Assembly (NCBI GenBank): GCA_002391625.1
Contig: DGFJ01000009.1
Location: 62,001-126,000 of the forward strand
Length of the DNA: 64,000 bases
Reading direction: 5' to 3'
From: Ruminococcaceae bacterium UBA3903
GTDB lineage: Bacteria > Bacillota > Clostridia > Oscillospirales > Acutalibacteraceae
Of this stretch, positions 35,899 through 44,227 are shown piece by piece. Below the pieces are notes generated by a model. It ran no database searches and was not told the origin of the DNA. It worked only from the letters and a program-made list of their open reading frames with translations. Numbering within the stretch: the stretch's first letter is position 1; every line of letters begins with the position of its first letter. The position numbers and the translations under genes were made by a program.

Positions 35899-35927
35899 TT
35901 GACAATGGTAAAAGATGGTGCTATAAT
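35899..35927 (+). promoter_or_regulatory. Consensus promoter upstream of a gene-poor region
   Basis: Perfect TTGACA (35899-35904), 17-base spacer, perfect TATAAT (35922-35927), with no substantial ORF within 550 bases downstream. Confidence 0.85.
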
Positions 35928-35933
35928 CAACAC

Positions 35934-36131
35934 AAATTTATATAGAAAGAAGTTATTATTATGATTAATTTCGGAATGGTGAAGTTCAACTAATATTGTT
36001 GACAAGGCTTAGGTTTAACTAATAGTTATCTATGTGGCTTCAGGGTGTTTTACGCTGTGGCTTGTGGTTTACTGTGCCTTTTTAGGGTTTATACCCTACC
36101 AGACGGATTTGTTCATAACATAGCTTTTTTA
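35934..36131 (+). ncRNA. Candidate structured small RNA of about 200 nt (6S-like shape)
   Basis: Downstream of a perfect promoter, a transcript from about 35934 would end at the six-T run near 36125-36130. Its 5' arm (about 35948-35980) and 3' arm (about 36098-36130) are partly complementary over more than 30 bases with bulges, including TTATG/CATAA and TGGT/ACCA pairings, and inner AAGGC/GCCTT pairing. This long interrupted hairpin and its length recall 6S RNA, but I could not match conserved 6S bases, so the class is uncertain. A 10-codon ORF at 35961 lies within the 5' arm and is probably incidental. Confidence 0.4.
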
Positions 36132-36150
36132 TATTTTATATGTATTATAG

Positions 36151-36178
36151 CTGTATCACCGTGAGGTACAGCATATTT
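36151..36178 (+). repeat. Short stable hairpin
   Basis: GCTGTA ... TACAGC stem enclosing a GTGA-capped inner stem, followed by A/T-rich sequence. It lies between the candidate RNA and the terminator at 36197. Confidence 0.5.
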
Positions 36179-36196
36179 TTACTTGCTATGCTTATA

Positions 36197-36235
36197 GGCA
36201 CAACATTTCCGCTTTGGGGTGTTGTGCCTTTTGTT
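36197..36235 (+). terminator. Terminator in the 36.2 kb gap
   Basis: A perfect 9-bp stem (36197-36205 with 36220-36228) followed by TTTTGTTTT. It would end read-through from the 35899 promoter. From 36236 to 36495 I see no supported feature. Confidence 0.8.
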
Positions 36236-36495
36236 TTAGTATTACTTGCGTAAATGGGTTGAAAATATGTAAAATATTATGTGGGATAAGGGTTTTTGGC
36301 TCAGCCCTTAAAAATGCTGATGACATTTACTGACGGCACCTTTATTTTCCACTGAAACAGGATGCGTTTACACACAGGTCAGCTAAATATATATCAGTAC
36401 ACAAGTTAAAGTGTAAAACTCTCTATTAATATTATTTAATGCCAAAAAAGCTGCTGATGCTTTGTATGAAATGTCAGCGTGAAGGGAGATATGTA

Positions 36496-36582
36496 GTGTA
36501 TAAAAAGAATATACAGACACCATTTAAAATAGCAAAAAATTATTATGTTACAGATGAAAGAGGGAGAACAAAAGAGATATGA
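36496..36582 (+). CDS. 28-residue basic small ORF coupled to the ABC-2 ATPase gene
   Basis: A GTG at 36496, preceded by GAAGGGAG at about eight bases, opens 28 codons whose stop TGA overlaps the ATG of the next gene (ATGA at 36579-36582). The peptide is basic with no hydrophobic segment ('TPFKIAKNYYVTDERGR'). The overlap and ribosome binding site suggest it is translated and couples expression of the ATPase. No function is recognised. The alternative is that the ATPase gene uses only its own weak site. Confidence 0.4.
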   Translation: MYKKNIQTPFKIAKNYYVTDERGRTKEI

Positions 36583-37595
36583 TATATGCAGAAAATTTAA
36601 AAAAAGAATTTAAAAAGACAATAAAACAGCCTGGCTTGGCCGGTAGCTTTAAGTCTTTGTTTAACCCAAAAACAGAAAAGATAACAGCGGTAGATGACAT
36701 TAGCTTCCATGTGGCAAAGGGTGAGGTAATGGGCTTTATAGGGCCTAACGGTGCAGGTAAATCTACTGTTATCAAAATGCTAACGGGTATATTAACGCCA
36801 ACTAGCGGTCAATGTACAATAAACGGTCAGATACCTCAAAAAAACAGAAAACAGTATGTAAAGGAAATAGGCGTAGTTTTTGGACAAAGAACACAGCTGT
36901 GGTGGGATCTGCCATTAACGGAAACATACTCTGTTTTAAAGGAAATTTACGAGGTTCCAGAGGACCGTTTTAAAAAACGTATGGATTTTTTGAACGAGGT
37001 GCTGGACCTGCAGCCCTTTATAAAAAGTCCTGTTCGTACACTATCGTTAGGACAACGTATGCGTGCTGACATAGCTGCCTCCTTATTACATAGCCCAAAG
37101 GTTTTATTTTTAGATGAGCCTACCATTGGCTTAGACGTAGTAGTAAAGGACAATATACGAAAGGCGATAGCTAAAATTAATGCTGAGGAGCAAACTACGG
37201 TTATTTTAACAACTCATGATTTAAGCGACATAGAGCTTTTGTGTAAAAGAATTGTTATGATAGATAAGGGCAGAAACGTGTTTGATGGCAATCTGCATGA
37301 CCTAAAGGCAAAATTTGGTCAAATGCGAGAGCTGTGCTTTGAGGCGAAAAGCGTTGATGGATTATTGCAAAAGCTTGACTACAAGGCTCACTTTAGGGTT
37401 ACAGATGATGATGTAGTGGTTAACAACAATGGCTGCAGCGTAAACGTACGCTTTAATAGCGACCTTATACCTGTAGCAGATATGCTGGGCTATACATTAT
37501 CTCAGGTGTCTGTTAACGATATTAATGTAAAGGATGCAGATATAGAGGAGATTATCCGCCGACTGTATAAACAGGAGGTTGATGTTAATGCGTAA
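36579..37595 (+). CDS. ABC-2 type exporter ATP-binding protein
   Basis: A 338-residue ATPase: Walker A 'GPNGAGKST' near residue 64, Q-loop region 'VVFGQRTQLWWDLP', signature 'LSLGQ', Walker B 'VLFLDEPTIGLD', H-loop 'LTTHD'. The 'FGQRTQLWWDLP' variant and C-terminal extension of about 80 residues place it with ATPases that serve ABC2_membrane_6 (DUF990) permeases, which follow at once in two copies. Substrate unknown. It overlaps the first permease gene region by a few bases. Confidence 0.9.
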   Translation: MIYAENLKKEFKKTIKQPGLAGSFKSLFNPKTEKITAVDDISFHVAKGEVMGFIGPNGAGKSTVIKMLTGILTPTSGQCTINGQIPQKNRKQYVKEIGVVFGQRTQLWWDLPLTETYSVLKEIYEVPEDRFKKRMDFLNEVLDLQPFIKSPVRTLSLGQRMRADIAASLLHSPKVLFLDEPTIGLDVVVKDNIRKAIAKINAEEQTTVILTTHDLSDIELLCKRIVMIDKGRNVFDGNLHDLKAKFGQMRELCFEAKSVDGLLQKLDYKAHFRVTDDDVVVNNNGCSVNVRFNSDLIPVADMLGYTLSQVSVNDINVKDADIEEIIRRLYKQEVDVNA

Positions 37596-38406
37596 ATTTT
37601 TAAGAATGTATAAGCCCTTTACCCGTGCGGGTATGTTAGATGCAATGACATATAGGTTTAACTTTATATGCTTTTTGCTGGGAGAGGTGCTGTCCTGCTT
37701 TATAATGTACTTTGTATGGGTAGCCGTGTTTAACTCATCTAACAGCGACACCTTTATGGGCTTTTCTATGGTTGATATGACGGTGTTTTTGTTTATCACC
37801 TTTTTAACCAGCTACCTCACCTATAGCGACGGTGCCTATGCTGTAGGTGAGGAGATACGTGACGGCAGTATCGCCATGCGTATGATAAAGCCTGTTAGCT
37901 TTGATATGACCTTTTTGTTTCAGGAAATCGGCAACAAAATAATGGTAATTATTTTAGTTTTTGTGCCTATTATTGCTGGTGTGGAAATATATCGTTATAT
38001 TGCAACAGGTGCTGTTATGTTTAATGTAGTAAACTTTTTACTGTTTTTGGTAAGTGTAATAATAGCTTATCTTATTTCGTTTTATTTTAATGTATGCTAT
38101 GGATTTATGGCGTTTTTCCTAAAGAATTTGTGGGGCTCTAATATTTTGAAGGAGGTAGTAATTAGCTTTTTGTCAGGTGCTAAAATACCTTTGGCGTTTA
38201 TGCCACCACTAATGCAAAGCATATTAACGTTTTTGCCCTTTGCCTCACTTAGCTACACACCTGTTATGATTTATATGGGTATGTACGATACAACGGCAAT
38301 TTTATGGTCGCTGGCACTACAAATTTTTTGGTTGTTCGCTTTTTGGGGTGGCAGTAAGCTTATATGGAATGCAGCTACTAAACGCCTATGCGTACAAGGA
38401 GGTTGA
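37588..38406 (+). CDS. ABC-2 type permease (DUF990-like), first
   Basis: A 272-residue membrane protein with six hydrophobic segments. The ATG at 37588 has AGGAGG nine bases ahead (37573-37578); ATG 37582 is too close. 'EIRDGSIAMRMIKPVSF' between helices is a family feature. It forms a heteromeric exporter with the upstream ATPase and the next permease. Confidence 0.85.
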   Translation: MRKFLRMYKPFTRAGMLDAMTYRFNFICFLLGEVLSCFIMYFVWVAVFNSSNSDTFMGFSMVDMTVFLFITFLTSYLTYSDGAYAVGEEIRDGSIAMRMIKPVSFDMTFLFQEIGNKIMVIILVFVPIIAGVEIYRYIATGAVMFNVVNFLLFLVSVIIAYLISFYFNVCYGFMAFFLKNLWGSNILKEVVISFLSGAKIPLAFMPPLMQSILTFLPFASLSYTPVMIYMGMYDTTAILWSLALQIFWLFAFWGGSKLIWNAATKRLCVQGG

Positions 38407-38411
38407 TTAGT

Positions 38412-39215
38412 ATGTTTGCAAATTTACGAAGAATGATGAAAATGCATAGAATTTTCATAGCACAGGATTTAAAGAGAATGATGGAGTACAAAATAGACTT
38501 TTTAACAGGAGCCTTCAGCTTTTTGTTAGGTCAGGCAATAAATATTATTTTCTTAGCAATTATATTTAGCCAGATTCCAACGCTGATAGGCTGGACCTTT
38601 GAGGAGATAGTGTTTATATATGGCTTTTCACTGCTGCCAAAGGCGCTGGACCATTTGTTTTGTGATAACCTGTGGCGTGTGGGCTACTTTATAGTTGACA
38701 AGGGCGATTTTGACAAGTATTTGACACGTCCTATAAACCCACTGTTTAGCGTTATAGTGGAGCTGTTTCAAGTAGACGCACTAGGAGAGCTGATAGTAGG
38801 GCTGCTGCTTATTGGCTCTACAATAGGTCAGGTTTCCATACATTGGAGCGTGTTAAATGTTATCCTGTTTTTAATTGTACTGCCCTTTGCAACGTTAATT
38901 TATACAGGTGTAAAAACTATAACAGCGGCAATAGCCTTCTGGACAAAGCGTAGTGGACATATAACGCATATGTTCTATATGGTTAACGACTTTGCCAAAT
39001 ATCCTACAAACATTTACAACAGCTTTATTAAAACTGTTATTACATATATAATACCGTTTGCCTTTACGGCATTTTATCCTGCCAGCTATTTTTTAACAGG
39101 AGAAAATCCGTGGTTTAATATTGGCGGTACTGTTGTAATATCCGTTGTGCTGTTTACAGTGGCGGTTTTTGTGTGGAATAAAGGCGTCAGTGCCTATGAA
39201 AGCGCTGGCAGCTAA
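38412..39215 (+). CDS. ABC-2 type permease (DUF990-like), second
   Basis: A 267-residue six-helix membrane protein paralogous in layout to the previous one: 'MMEYKIDFLTGAFSFLLGQ' at the start and 'DKGDFDKYLTRPINPLF' in the second loop. The ATG at 38412 follows AAGGAGG, which overlaps the end of the preceding gene; an in-frame ATG at 38388 lacks a site. Last gene of the three-gene exporter operon. Such pairs move unknown, sometimes drug-like or glycan, substrates. Confidence 0.85.
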   Translation: MFANLRRMMKMHRIFIAQDLKRMMEYKIDFLTGAFSFLLGQAINIIFLAIIFSQIPTLIGWTFEEIVFIYGFSLLPKALDHLFCDNLWRVGYFIVDKGDFDKYLTRPINPLFSVIVELFQVDALGELIVGLLLIGSTIGQVSIHWSVLNVILFLIVLPFATLIYTGVKTITAAIAFWTKRSGHITHMFYMVNDFAKYPTNIYNSFIKTVITYIIPFAFTAFYPASYFLTGENPWFNIGGTVVISVVLFTVAVFVWNKGVSAYESAGS

Positions 39216-39255
39216 TACTAAGCTCTAATATAATCATAGATAAAATACAGAGAGC

Positions 39256-39298
39256 TTTTGCCATACTAGGTTGTCCTCCAGTTGATTGTATGGCAAAA
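39256..39298. repeat. 11-bp inverted repeat between exporter operon and potassium channel
   Basis: TTTTGCCATAC (39256-39266) and GTATGGCAAAA (39288-39298) are perfect complements with a 21-base loop. It probably ends the exporter transcript, although no long T run follows on the + strand. Confidence 0.6.
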
Positions 39299-39368
39299 CC
39301 TCCTGCAAAATTCACTTACCGTCTTGTTTTAGATTAGCATAAGTTTATGTCTTGAGAGGAAACAAAAT

Positions 39369-40247
39369 ATGTTCAGTAACGTTATTGTGGAAAATGTTAT
39401 ATTAATTGTTTGTGGTGTGTTATCTATACTGTTTGTTGCGGTTTTTGCTAGAGTGGTAAAGACCATTAGAATAGATGGAGAGCGGGTTTTCGCCAACAGC
39501 GGTAATTTAAGAACACCTATACAGGAATTTAAGCTGACCATGAGAAAAAAATTAAGCTTACAAAAGCTGATAATAGTTTTTATATTGTTAGCCTTGTTTA
39601 CTGTGCTTTTTTTCTGGTTATCATCAATTATGGGCTATGTATGGGGTGCGGTGCTGTGCATACCATGTGGTGTTTTGCTGCCGTTTATAATAGGACAGAT
39701 AATATGGCTGCTGTACAGAATTGTTAGAAAAATAGTGGCAATGGACTGCCCGCGATTTAATATTTTTTTCTCTATTAGTATAATAAATTTGCTTATGGTA
39801 CATATAAGCATTATTTTAGGCGGAAATAGCTATAAAAGTAACGTTACATTTTTTTTGGGAGTTTATAATCTTGCTTTTTGTTATTTCTTGGTGATTTTCC
39901 TGTTAGTTATGCTGTTAAATGATGCTAACAGCGACAAACGAAGCTTGACCTTTAAGAATCTGTGGAAGGCGACATTTTTAATAATAGCGTTGTTCATGCT
40001 TACGTTAACAGCATTATCATATATTGGTGTTCTGCACTATGGTACAGGCTTTAGTCAAAGTGAGATGTCATATTTTGATACTTTTTATTACACCTGTATA
40101 ACCTTTGCCACTGTTGGATATGGTGACATTTCTCCGCAAACGGTGTATAATAAGGTAATATCTATTGCTACATTGTCAACAAGCATAACAACTATTACTA
40201 TTTTGCTTAGCACGATGTTGTCGGTACAAAAGCAGAAGAATAAATAA
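39369..40247 (+). CDS. Potassium channel family protein
   Basis: A 292-residue membrane protein. Several N-terminal hydrophobic segments are followed by a C-terminal two-helix pore unit with pore helix 'TFYYTCITFATVGYGD' and filter TVGYGD near residues 247-252. There is no RCK/TrkA-N domain after the pore; the protein ends about 35 residues later, so gating must come from the membrane region or another protein. AGAGGA precedes the ATG. The next gene, 46 bases on, encodes a ROK-like ASKHA protein and may be cotranscribed. Confidence 0.88.
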   Translation: MFSNVIVENVILIVCGVLSILFVAVFARVVKTIRIDGERVFANSGNLRTPIQEFKLTMRKKLSLQKLIIVFILLALFTVLFFWLSSIMGYVWGAVLCIPCGVLLPFIIGQIIWLLYRIVRKIVAMDCPRFNIFFSISIINLLMVHISIILGGNSYKSNVTFFLGVYNLAFCYFLVIFLLVMLLNDANSDKRSLTFKNLWKATFLIIALFMLTLTALSYIGVLHYGTGFSQSEMSYFDTFYYTCITFATVGYGDISPQTVYNKVISIATLSTSITTITILLSTMLSVQKQKNK

Positions 40248-40293
40248 TGCTTAGCCGTATGGCTGGCTAATTTTAGCTTGGGGGATGCATATT

Positions 40294-41391
40294 ATGACGA
40301 ATCCTTTTATTAAAATTTCACCTGATAATAGCACTCAGTATGTTACAGACCAATGCTCAATAAATAAATTGGTGTTAAAAAAGTTGCCTGTTTATGGCTT
40401 GGAGGACGATATTGAGGGTAAGCAAGCCAGCGACATATTTAGCAGAAGGATAATAGCTTCAGAGATAGAAAAATATTCTGACGTATTGTCAATAGACATG
40501 GAAAAGAACCCCGTTGACCAGCTGCCATTACAGCTGGAATACCGTTTGCAAAGCCCTGATGCTAACAAAAAAATGTGTGCTACTGCTATAGCAAAAAAAT
40601 TTGGTACACGATTAGGCTTGGTGTTATTAACATTAAAGCTTGGTGATGTGGAAAACCGACAGGCTCGCCCAGATTGGGACGATGCCCATTGGGACTATTG
40701 GGCAGGGGTGGAAAATGTAATCATTGTGGGTGGCTTGGCAAGTGGCTTGCTTGGTCAACAACACCTAAAATATGCCATGGAGGTTTTTGCAAGGGCAAGG
40801 GTTAAGCCATATAACATAATTGCTTTTGAGAATGCGTCACACGTTGGGGTAATGGGCTGTGCTAAGTTAATTAAAGCCAGCAGTGGGATTAATATTGTCC
40901 TTGACTTTGGGCAAACCAGTATTAAACGCAGTATTGTACGCCGTATTGATGGGGAAATATGCGACGTTATCAACCTAACATCTGTCCCTTCAAAGTTTAT
41001 GAATTGGGATATGGATAACCATGATGAAAAGCTGCGGGAGGCAATAGCGTTACACAGGTATTTGATACATACTATTGTGGATACATACAGGTATGCACAG
41101 CATATAGGTGATGTTGGTGACGAAATAATTATTAGTATTGCCAGCTATACAGTAGACGGTTGTTTAAACGATAAACGTGGTGGTTATTCAAAGCTAACAC
41201 AAATTTGTAAAAATTATGCCGAATGTATAACAGAGGAGCTGTCAGGTGCATTAAAGCGTCAAATGATAGTAAAGCTGGTACACGACGGTACAGCTGTTGC
41301 TATGCATTTTTCCGACTACCAAAATTCGGTGTGCGTTACTCTGGGTACATATTTTGGTGTGGGGTTTCCAGAGATAGATATAAAAGCGTAA
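40294..41391 (+). CDS. ROK/hexokinase-like ASKHA-fold protein with circularly permuted motif order
   Basis: A 365-residue protein not recognised as a known enzyme. Its ASKHA motifs appear in unusual order: an adenosine-type 'VIIVGGLASGLLG' plus 'ASHVGVMGCAKL' near residues 141-190, which in ROK proteins is C-terminal, comes before a phosphate-1-type 'IVLDFGQTSIKRSIV' near 201-215, normally N-terminal. 'KLVHDGTAVAM' (about 327-337, like the NDA motif) and 'VTLGTYFGVGF' (about 348-358, like phosphate-2) end the chain. This fits a circular permutation. The ATG at 40294 has GGGGG nine bases ahead. The first 85 residues are unmatched. Sugar kinase activity is possible but unproven. Confidence 0.6.
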   Translation: MTNPFIKISPDNSTQYVTDQCSINKLVLKKLPVYGLEDDIEGKQASDIFSRRIIASEIEKYSDVLSIDMEKNPVDQLPLQLEYRLQSPDANKKMCATAIAKKFGTRLGLVLLTLKLGDVENRQARPDWDDAHWDYWAGVENVIIVGGLASGLLGQQHLKYAMEVFARARVKPYNIIAFENASHVGVMGCAKLIKASSGINIVLDFGQTSIKRSIVRRIDGEICDVINLTSVPSKFMNWDMDNHDEKLREAIALHRYLIHTIVDTYRYAQHIGDVGDEIIISIASYTVDGCLNDKRGGYSKLTQICKNYAECITEELSGALKRQMIVKLVHDGTAVAMHFSDYQNSVCVTLGTYFGVGFPEIDIKA

Positions 41392-41408
41392 AATAGGGTA
41401 TATATTTC

Positions 41409-41446
41409 ATGGCAGGCTAACTATTATGTTGGTTTGCCATTTTTTA
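41409..41446 (+). terminator. Terminator after the ROK-like gene
   Basis: A 13-bp stem with three G-U pairs (41409-41421 with 41428-41440), followed by TTTTT. Confidence 0.85.
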
Positions 41447-41545
41447 CACAAAAAAATCATTGAATATTTTGATGGAATGTTGTATAATAATTTCGTAATT
41501 TTTAAAAGTAATTTGTAAAGTTTAAATATTCAAGGAGTGTTTCCA

Positions 41546-42853
41546 ATGAGCCAAAGTTATTTCAACGAGGATATCGAGTGTGCACCTAGAGAAGTGCTGC
41601 ACTGGATACAGTCACAAAAATTAAAGAAAATGGTTAAAAACTGTTACGAAAATATACCTTTCTATAAAAAAAAGTTTGATGATATTGGTCTTAAGCCAGA
41701 GGATATTCAGTCTATTGACGATATAAAAAAACTGCCATTTACATATAAAACAGATTTAAGGGATAACTATCCATTTGGCTTGGTAGCTGTACCTAGAGAA
41801 CAGCTATACCGAGTACACGCAAGCTCTGGTACAACAGGTAAGCAGACCGTTGTTGCATATACTAAAAACGATATTGATATTTGGAGTCAGGGTGCTGCCC
41901 GTGCCATAGTAGCCGCAGGCGGTAGTAAAAATGACTTTGTACATATATCATACGGCTATGGTTTATTTACAGGTGGCTTAGGCTTACACTACGGTACAGA
42001 AAAGCTGGGTGCTACAGCTATACCTGTGTCGTCAGGCAATACAAAAAGACAGGTGGATATTTTGCGTGACTATGGGTCAGACATCCTGTGCTGCACACCC
42101 TCCTATGCGTTGTTTATCGGTGAAACAATGAAGGAGATGGGCGTAGACCCCAAAAGCCTAAAGCTGCGTGCTGGTATCTTTGGTGCAGAGGCATGGACAG
42201 AGGAAATGCGCAAGCAGATAGAGGAGCTGTTAGATATTAAGGCATATGATATTTATGGCTTATCAGAAATAGCAGGCCCCGGTGTTGCCTTTGAATGCAG
42301 TGAACAAACAGGTATGCACGTTAACGAGGATATGTTCTACCCAGAGATAATCAACCCAGAAACAGGTGAGCAGATGGCTGACGGTGAGTATGGCGAGCTG
42401 GTATTCACCTGTATAGGTAAGGAGGCACTGCCTTTGGTTCGTTATAGAACCAGAGATGTTTGTATGTTGACCAGAAAAAAATGCTCCTGTGGCAGAACCC
42501 TAATAAAAATGGCTAAGCCACATGGCAGAACTGACGATATGCTTATTATCAGAGGCATAAATGTGTTCCCTTCACAGGTTGAGCATGTATTGCTGTCAGT
42601 AGGCATGACGCCAAACTACTTGATTGTAGTTGACAGAAACAACAATTTGGATACAATGGAAGTACAGGTAGAGATGACCCCGGAAATATTCTCTGATACT
42701 GTTAAAAACCTAGAAAATATTGAACGTAGAATAGCGGGAGAGCTACACTCTATACTAAATATAGCCGCCAAGGTTCGTTTGGTAGAGCCAAAAAGCTTAC
42801 CTCGTTCAGAGGGTAAAGCGGTTAGAGTAATAGATAAACGTAAGGGTAAATAA
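41546..42853 (+). CDS. Phenylacetate-CoA ligase-like adenylate-forming enzyme
   Basis: A 435-residue PaaK-type acyl-CoA ligase. The AMP-binding 'ASSGTTGKQTVV' is near residue 92, 'YDIYGLSEIAGPGVAFEC' gives the A5 region, and 'RTDDMLIIRGINVFPSQ' the hinge to the C-terminal domain. In anaerobes such enzymes activate aryl acids (phenylacetate, indoleacetate) to CoA esters and often sit with indolepyruvate ferredoxin oxidoreductase, which is absent here. The ATG at 41546 has AAGGAG nine bases ahead. The next gene encodes an ACT-domain protein, a common companion. Confidence 0.87.
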   Translation: MSQSYFNEDIECAPREVLHWIQSQKLKKMVKNCYENIPFYKKKFDDIGLKPEDIQSIDDIKKLPFTYKTDLRDNYPFGLVAVPREQLYRVHASSGTTGKQTVVAYTKNDIDIWSQGAARAIVAAGGSKNDFVHISYGYGLFTGGLGLHYGTEKLGATAIPVSSGNTKRQVDILRDYGSDILCCTPSYALFIGETMKEMGVDPKSLKLRAGIFGAEAWTEEMRKQIEELLDIKAYDIYGLSEIAGPGVAFECSEQTGMHVNEDMFYPEIINPETGEQMADGEYGELVFTCIGKEALPLVRYRTRDVCMLTRKKCSCGRTLIKMAKPHGRTDDMLIIRGINVFPSQVEHVLLSVGMTPNYLIVVDRNNNLDTMEVQVEMTPEIFSDTVKNLENIERRIAGELHSILNIAAKVRLVEPKSLPRSEGKAVRVIDKRKGK

Positions 42854-42886
42854 ATATATAACAATATATTGAAAGGAATGATGATT

Positions 42887-43318
42887 ATGAAAATACAGCA
42901 ATTATCTATTTTTGTTGAGAACAAGTGTGGAAGATTACAGGAGATAACACAGGCCCTAGAGGAGGAGAAAATTAATATCAGAGCTATGTCAGTGGCAGAT
43001 ACCAGCGACTTTGGCATTTTGCGTTTGATTGTTGATAACCCCGAAAAAGCAGTTGACAGCTTCAGAAGCCACGGTATGACATTGTCACTTACCAGCGTTA
43101 TCGGTATCGGTATCAGCGACGAGCCAGGTGCGTTTGCACGAGCTGTAAAGATTTTATCAGAGGCTAACATTGGTATAGAGTACCTATATGATTATAACAG
43201 CAGACAAATAGGCAAGGCGTGTATTATTCTGCGTGTAGATGATGAGGACAGAGCCATAGAGGTTTTAGAGAAAAATGGTATAAAGATGCTGACAGCAAAG
43301 GACGTTTACAACGTATAA
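42887..43318 (+). CDS. Tandem ACT-domain protein
   Basis: A 143-residue protein made of two ACT domains ('LSIFVENKCGRLQEITQAL' and 'IGISDEPGAFARAVKILSEA'). ACT domains bind amino acids. The gene follows the PaaK-like gene by 33 bases, and this pairing is frequent in Clostridia and archaea, where the ACT protein may sense aromatic amino acids. The ATG at 42887 has AAAGGA nine bases ahead, so earlier in-frame starts are rejected. Confidence 0.87.
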   Translation: MKIQQLSIFVENKCGRLQEITQALEEEKINIRAMSVADTSDFGILRLIVDNPEKAVDSFRSHGMTLSLTSVIGIGISDEPGAFARAVKILSEANIGIEYLYDYNSRQIGKACIILRVDDEDRAIEVLEKNGIKMLTAKDVYNV

Positions 43319-43425
43319 AATTTTATTGGGCAGGCATAGTCCGTCTGCTCCTAGATATTAATATGACAGCAATCAAGGCATATTTTTAGCTTTGTCAAAG
43401 GGTTGACAACAAAGGAGTTTCTGCA

Positions 43426-43965
43426 ATGAGCATATATGAACAATGTCCTACATACACGGGTAAAGTGGTAGCCTTAGAAAAGACTAACAAAAACCATCTG
43501 GAGGATCTGCTAAAATGTTACAGCGATACGTTGGCAGTATCACTGTTTAACAGCGATAACTGTAATGGTGATACCTTTTACTATACCACACCCCAGCGTA
43601 TGGCACAGGCGATAGATTTTTGGGAGTACTCATATCAGGAACGGTACTTTGTGCGTTTAACTGTTATTGACAAGGTAAGCGGGGAATGTGTTGGCACGTT
43701 AGAAATGTTTAAGGGTACTGAAAAAACAGTTGTAGACAGCTATGGCTTGCTTAGAATTGACCTTAGAAGTGACTATGAAACCACCAGAGTTATTAATGAT
43801 ATTCTTAGTATGGTGACAGAAAACCTTTTGTCAGCCTTTGATGTTGAGCATATTATCACAAAAGCTATACCCAAGGCGGAGGTTCGTGTAGCCTGTTTAA
43901 AGAAAAACGGTTATGCACCAATAAACGAAAAGTATATGACCTATGATAATTACTTTGTCAGATAA
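43426..43965 (+). CDS. GNAT family acetyltransferase (divergent)
   Basis: A 179-residue protein with GNAT-like layout: beta strand pair 'FVRLTVIDKVSGECVGTLEMF', a conserved-looking 'LLRIDLRSDYETTRVINDILSMV' where acetyl-CoA normally binds, and 'AKVRVACLKKNGYAPI'-like C-terminal strand ('EVRVACLKKNGYAP'). The acetyl-CoA loop RxxGxG/A is poorly kept (SDYETT), so activity is uncertain. AAAGGAG precedes the ATG. It stands alone, and its substrate is unknown. Confidence 0.7.
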   Translation: MSIYEQCPTYTGKVVALEKTNKNHLEDLLKCYSDTLAVSLFNSDNCNGDTFYYTTPQRMAQAIDFWEYSYQERYFVRLTVIDKVSGECVGTLEMFKGTEKTVVDSYGLLRIDLRSDYETTRVINDILSMVTENLLSAFDVEHIITKAIPKAEVRVACLKKNGYAPINEKYMTYDNYFVR

Positions 43966-44062
43966 AATACACAGCTGTATATAAAATATGTTTCAGCGAT
44001 TTTATGAAAATCATTTAAGGCATATCATATACACCGCAAGCTAAGCTTATGGAATATAGTGA

Positions 44063-44093
44063 ACTATTGTAAATTAGGCTTTTTGACAATAGT
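44063..44093 (+). promoter_or_regulatory. Inverted repeat overlapping a -35-like TTGACA
   Basis: ACTATTGT (44063-44070) and ACAATAGT (44086-44093) are a perfect 8-bp inverted repeat spaced by 15 bases, and TTGACA (44083-44088) lies in the right half. The -10 17 bases on is weak (AAAATT). A likely operator for the small ORF at 44134. Confidence 0.4.
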
Positions 44094-44133
44094 TTGGGTA
44101 AAACCAAAATTAAAAGGATAAGCAGGAGGTAGC

Positions 44134-44214
44134 ATGAAAATCCCTTCCTTGCTTAATATGACAAACCTTATATTTTTGTGGGCTTTATTTTGTTCCACAA
44201 AACATTTAGTATAG
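44134..44214 (+). CDS. 26-residue hydrophobic small ORF
   Basis: ATG at 44134 has a perfect AGGAGG five bases ahead. The 26-residue product is hydrophobic in its second half ('NLIFLWALFC') and ends in a short polar tail, compatible with one membrane segment. It is followed by a terminator at 44228. Small hydrophobic peptides with strong ribosome binding sites can be type I toxins, regulators or signalling peptides; none is recognised here. No antisense RNA promoter was identified. Confidence 0.45.
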   Translation: MKIPSLLNMTNLIFLWALFCSTKHLV

Positions 44215-44227
44215 AGCCTAAATTAAT

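Noticed and set aside
35961..35993. 10-codon ORF after the perfect promoter at 35899
   Set aside because: It lies inside the paired 5' arm of the candidate RNA, has only a weak ribosome binding site, and nothing downstream depends on it.
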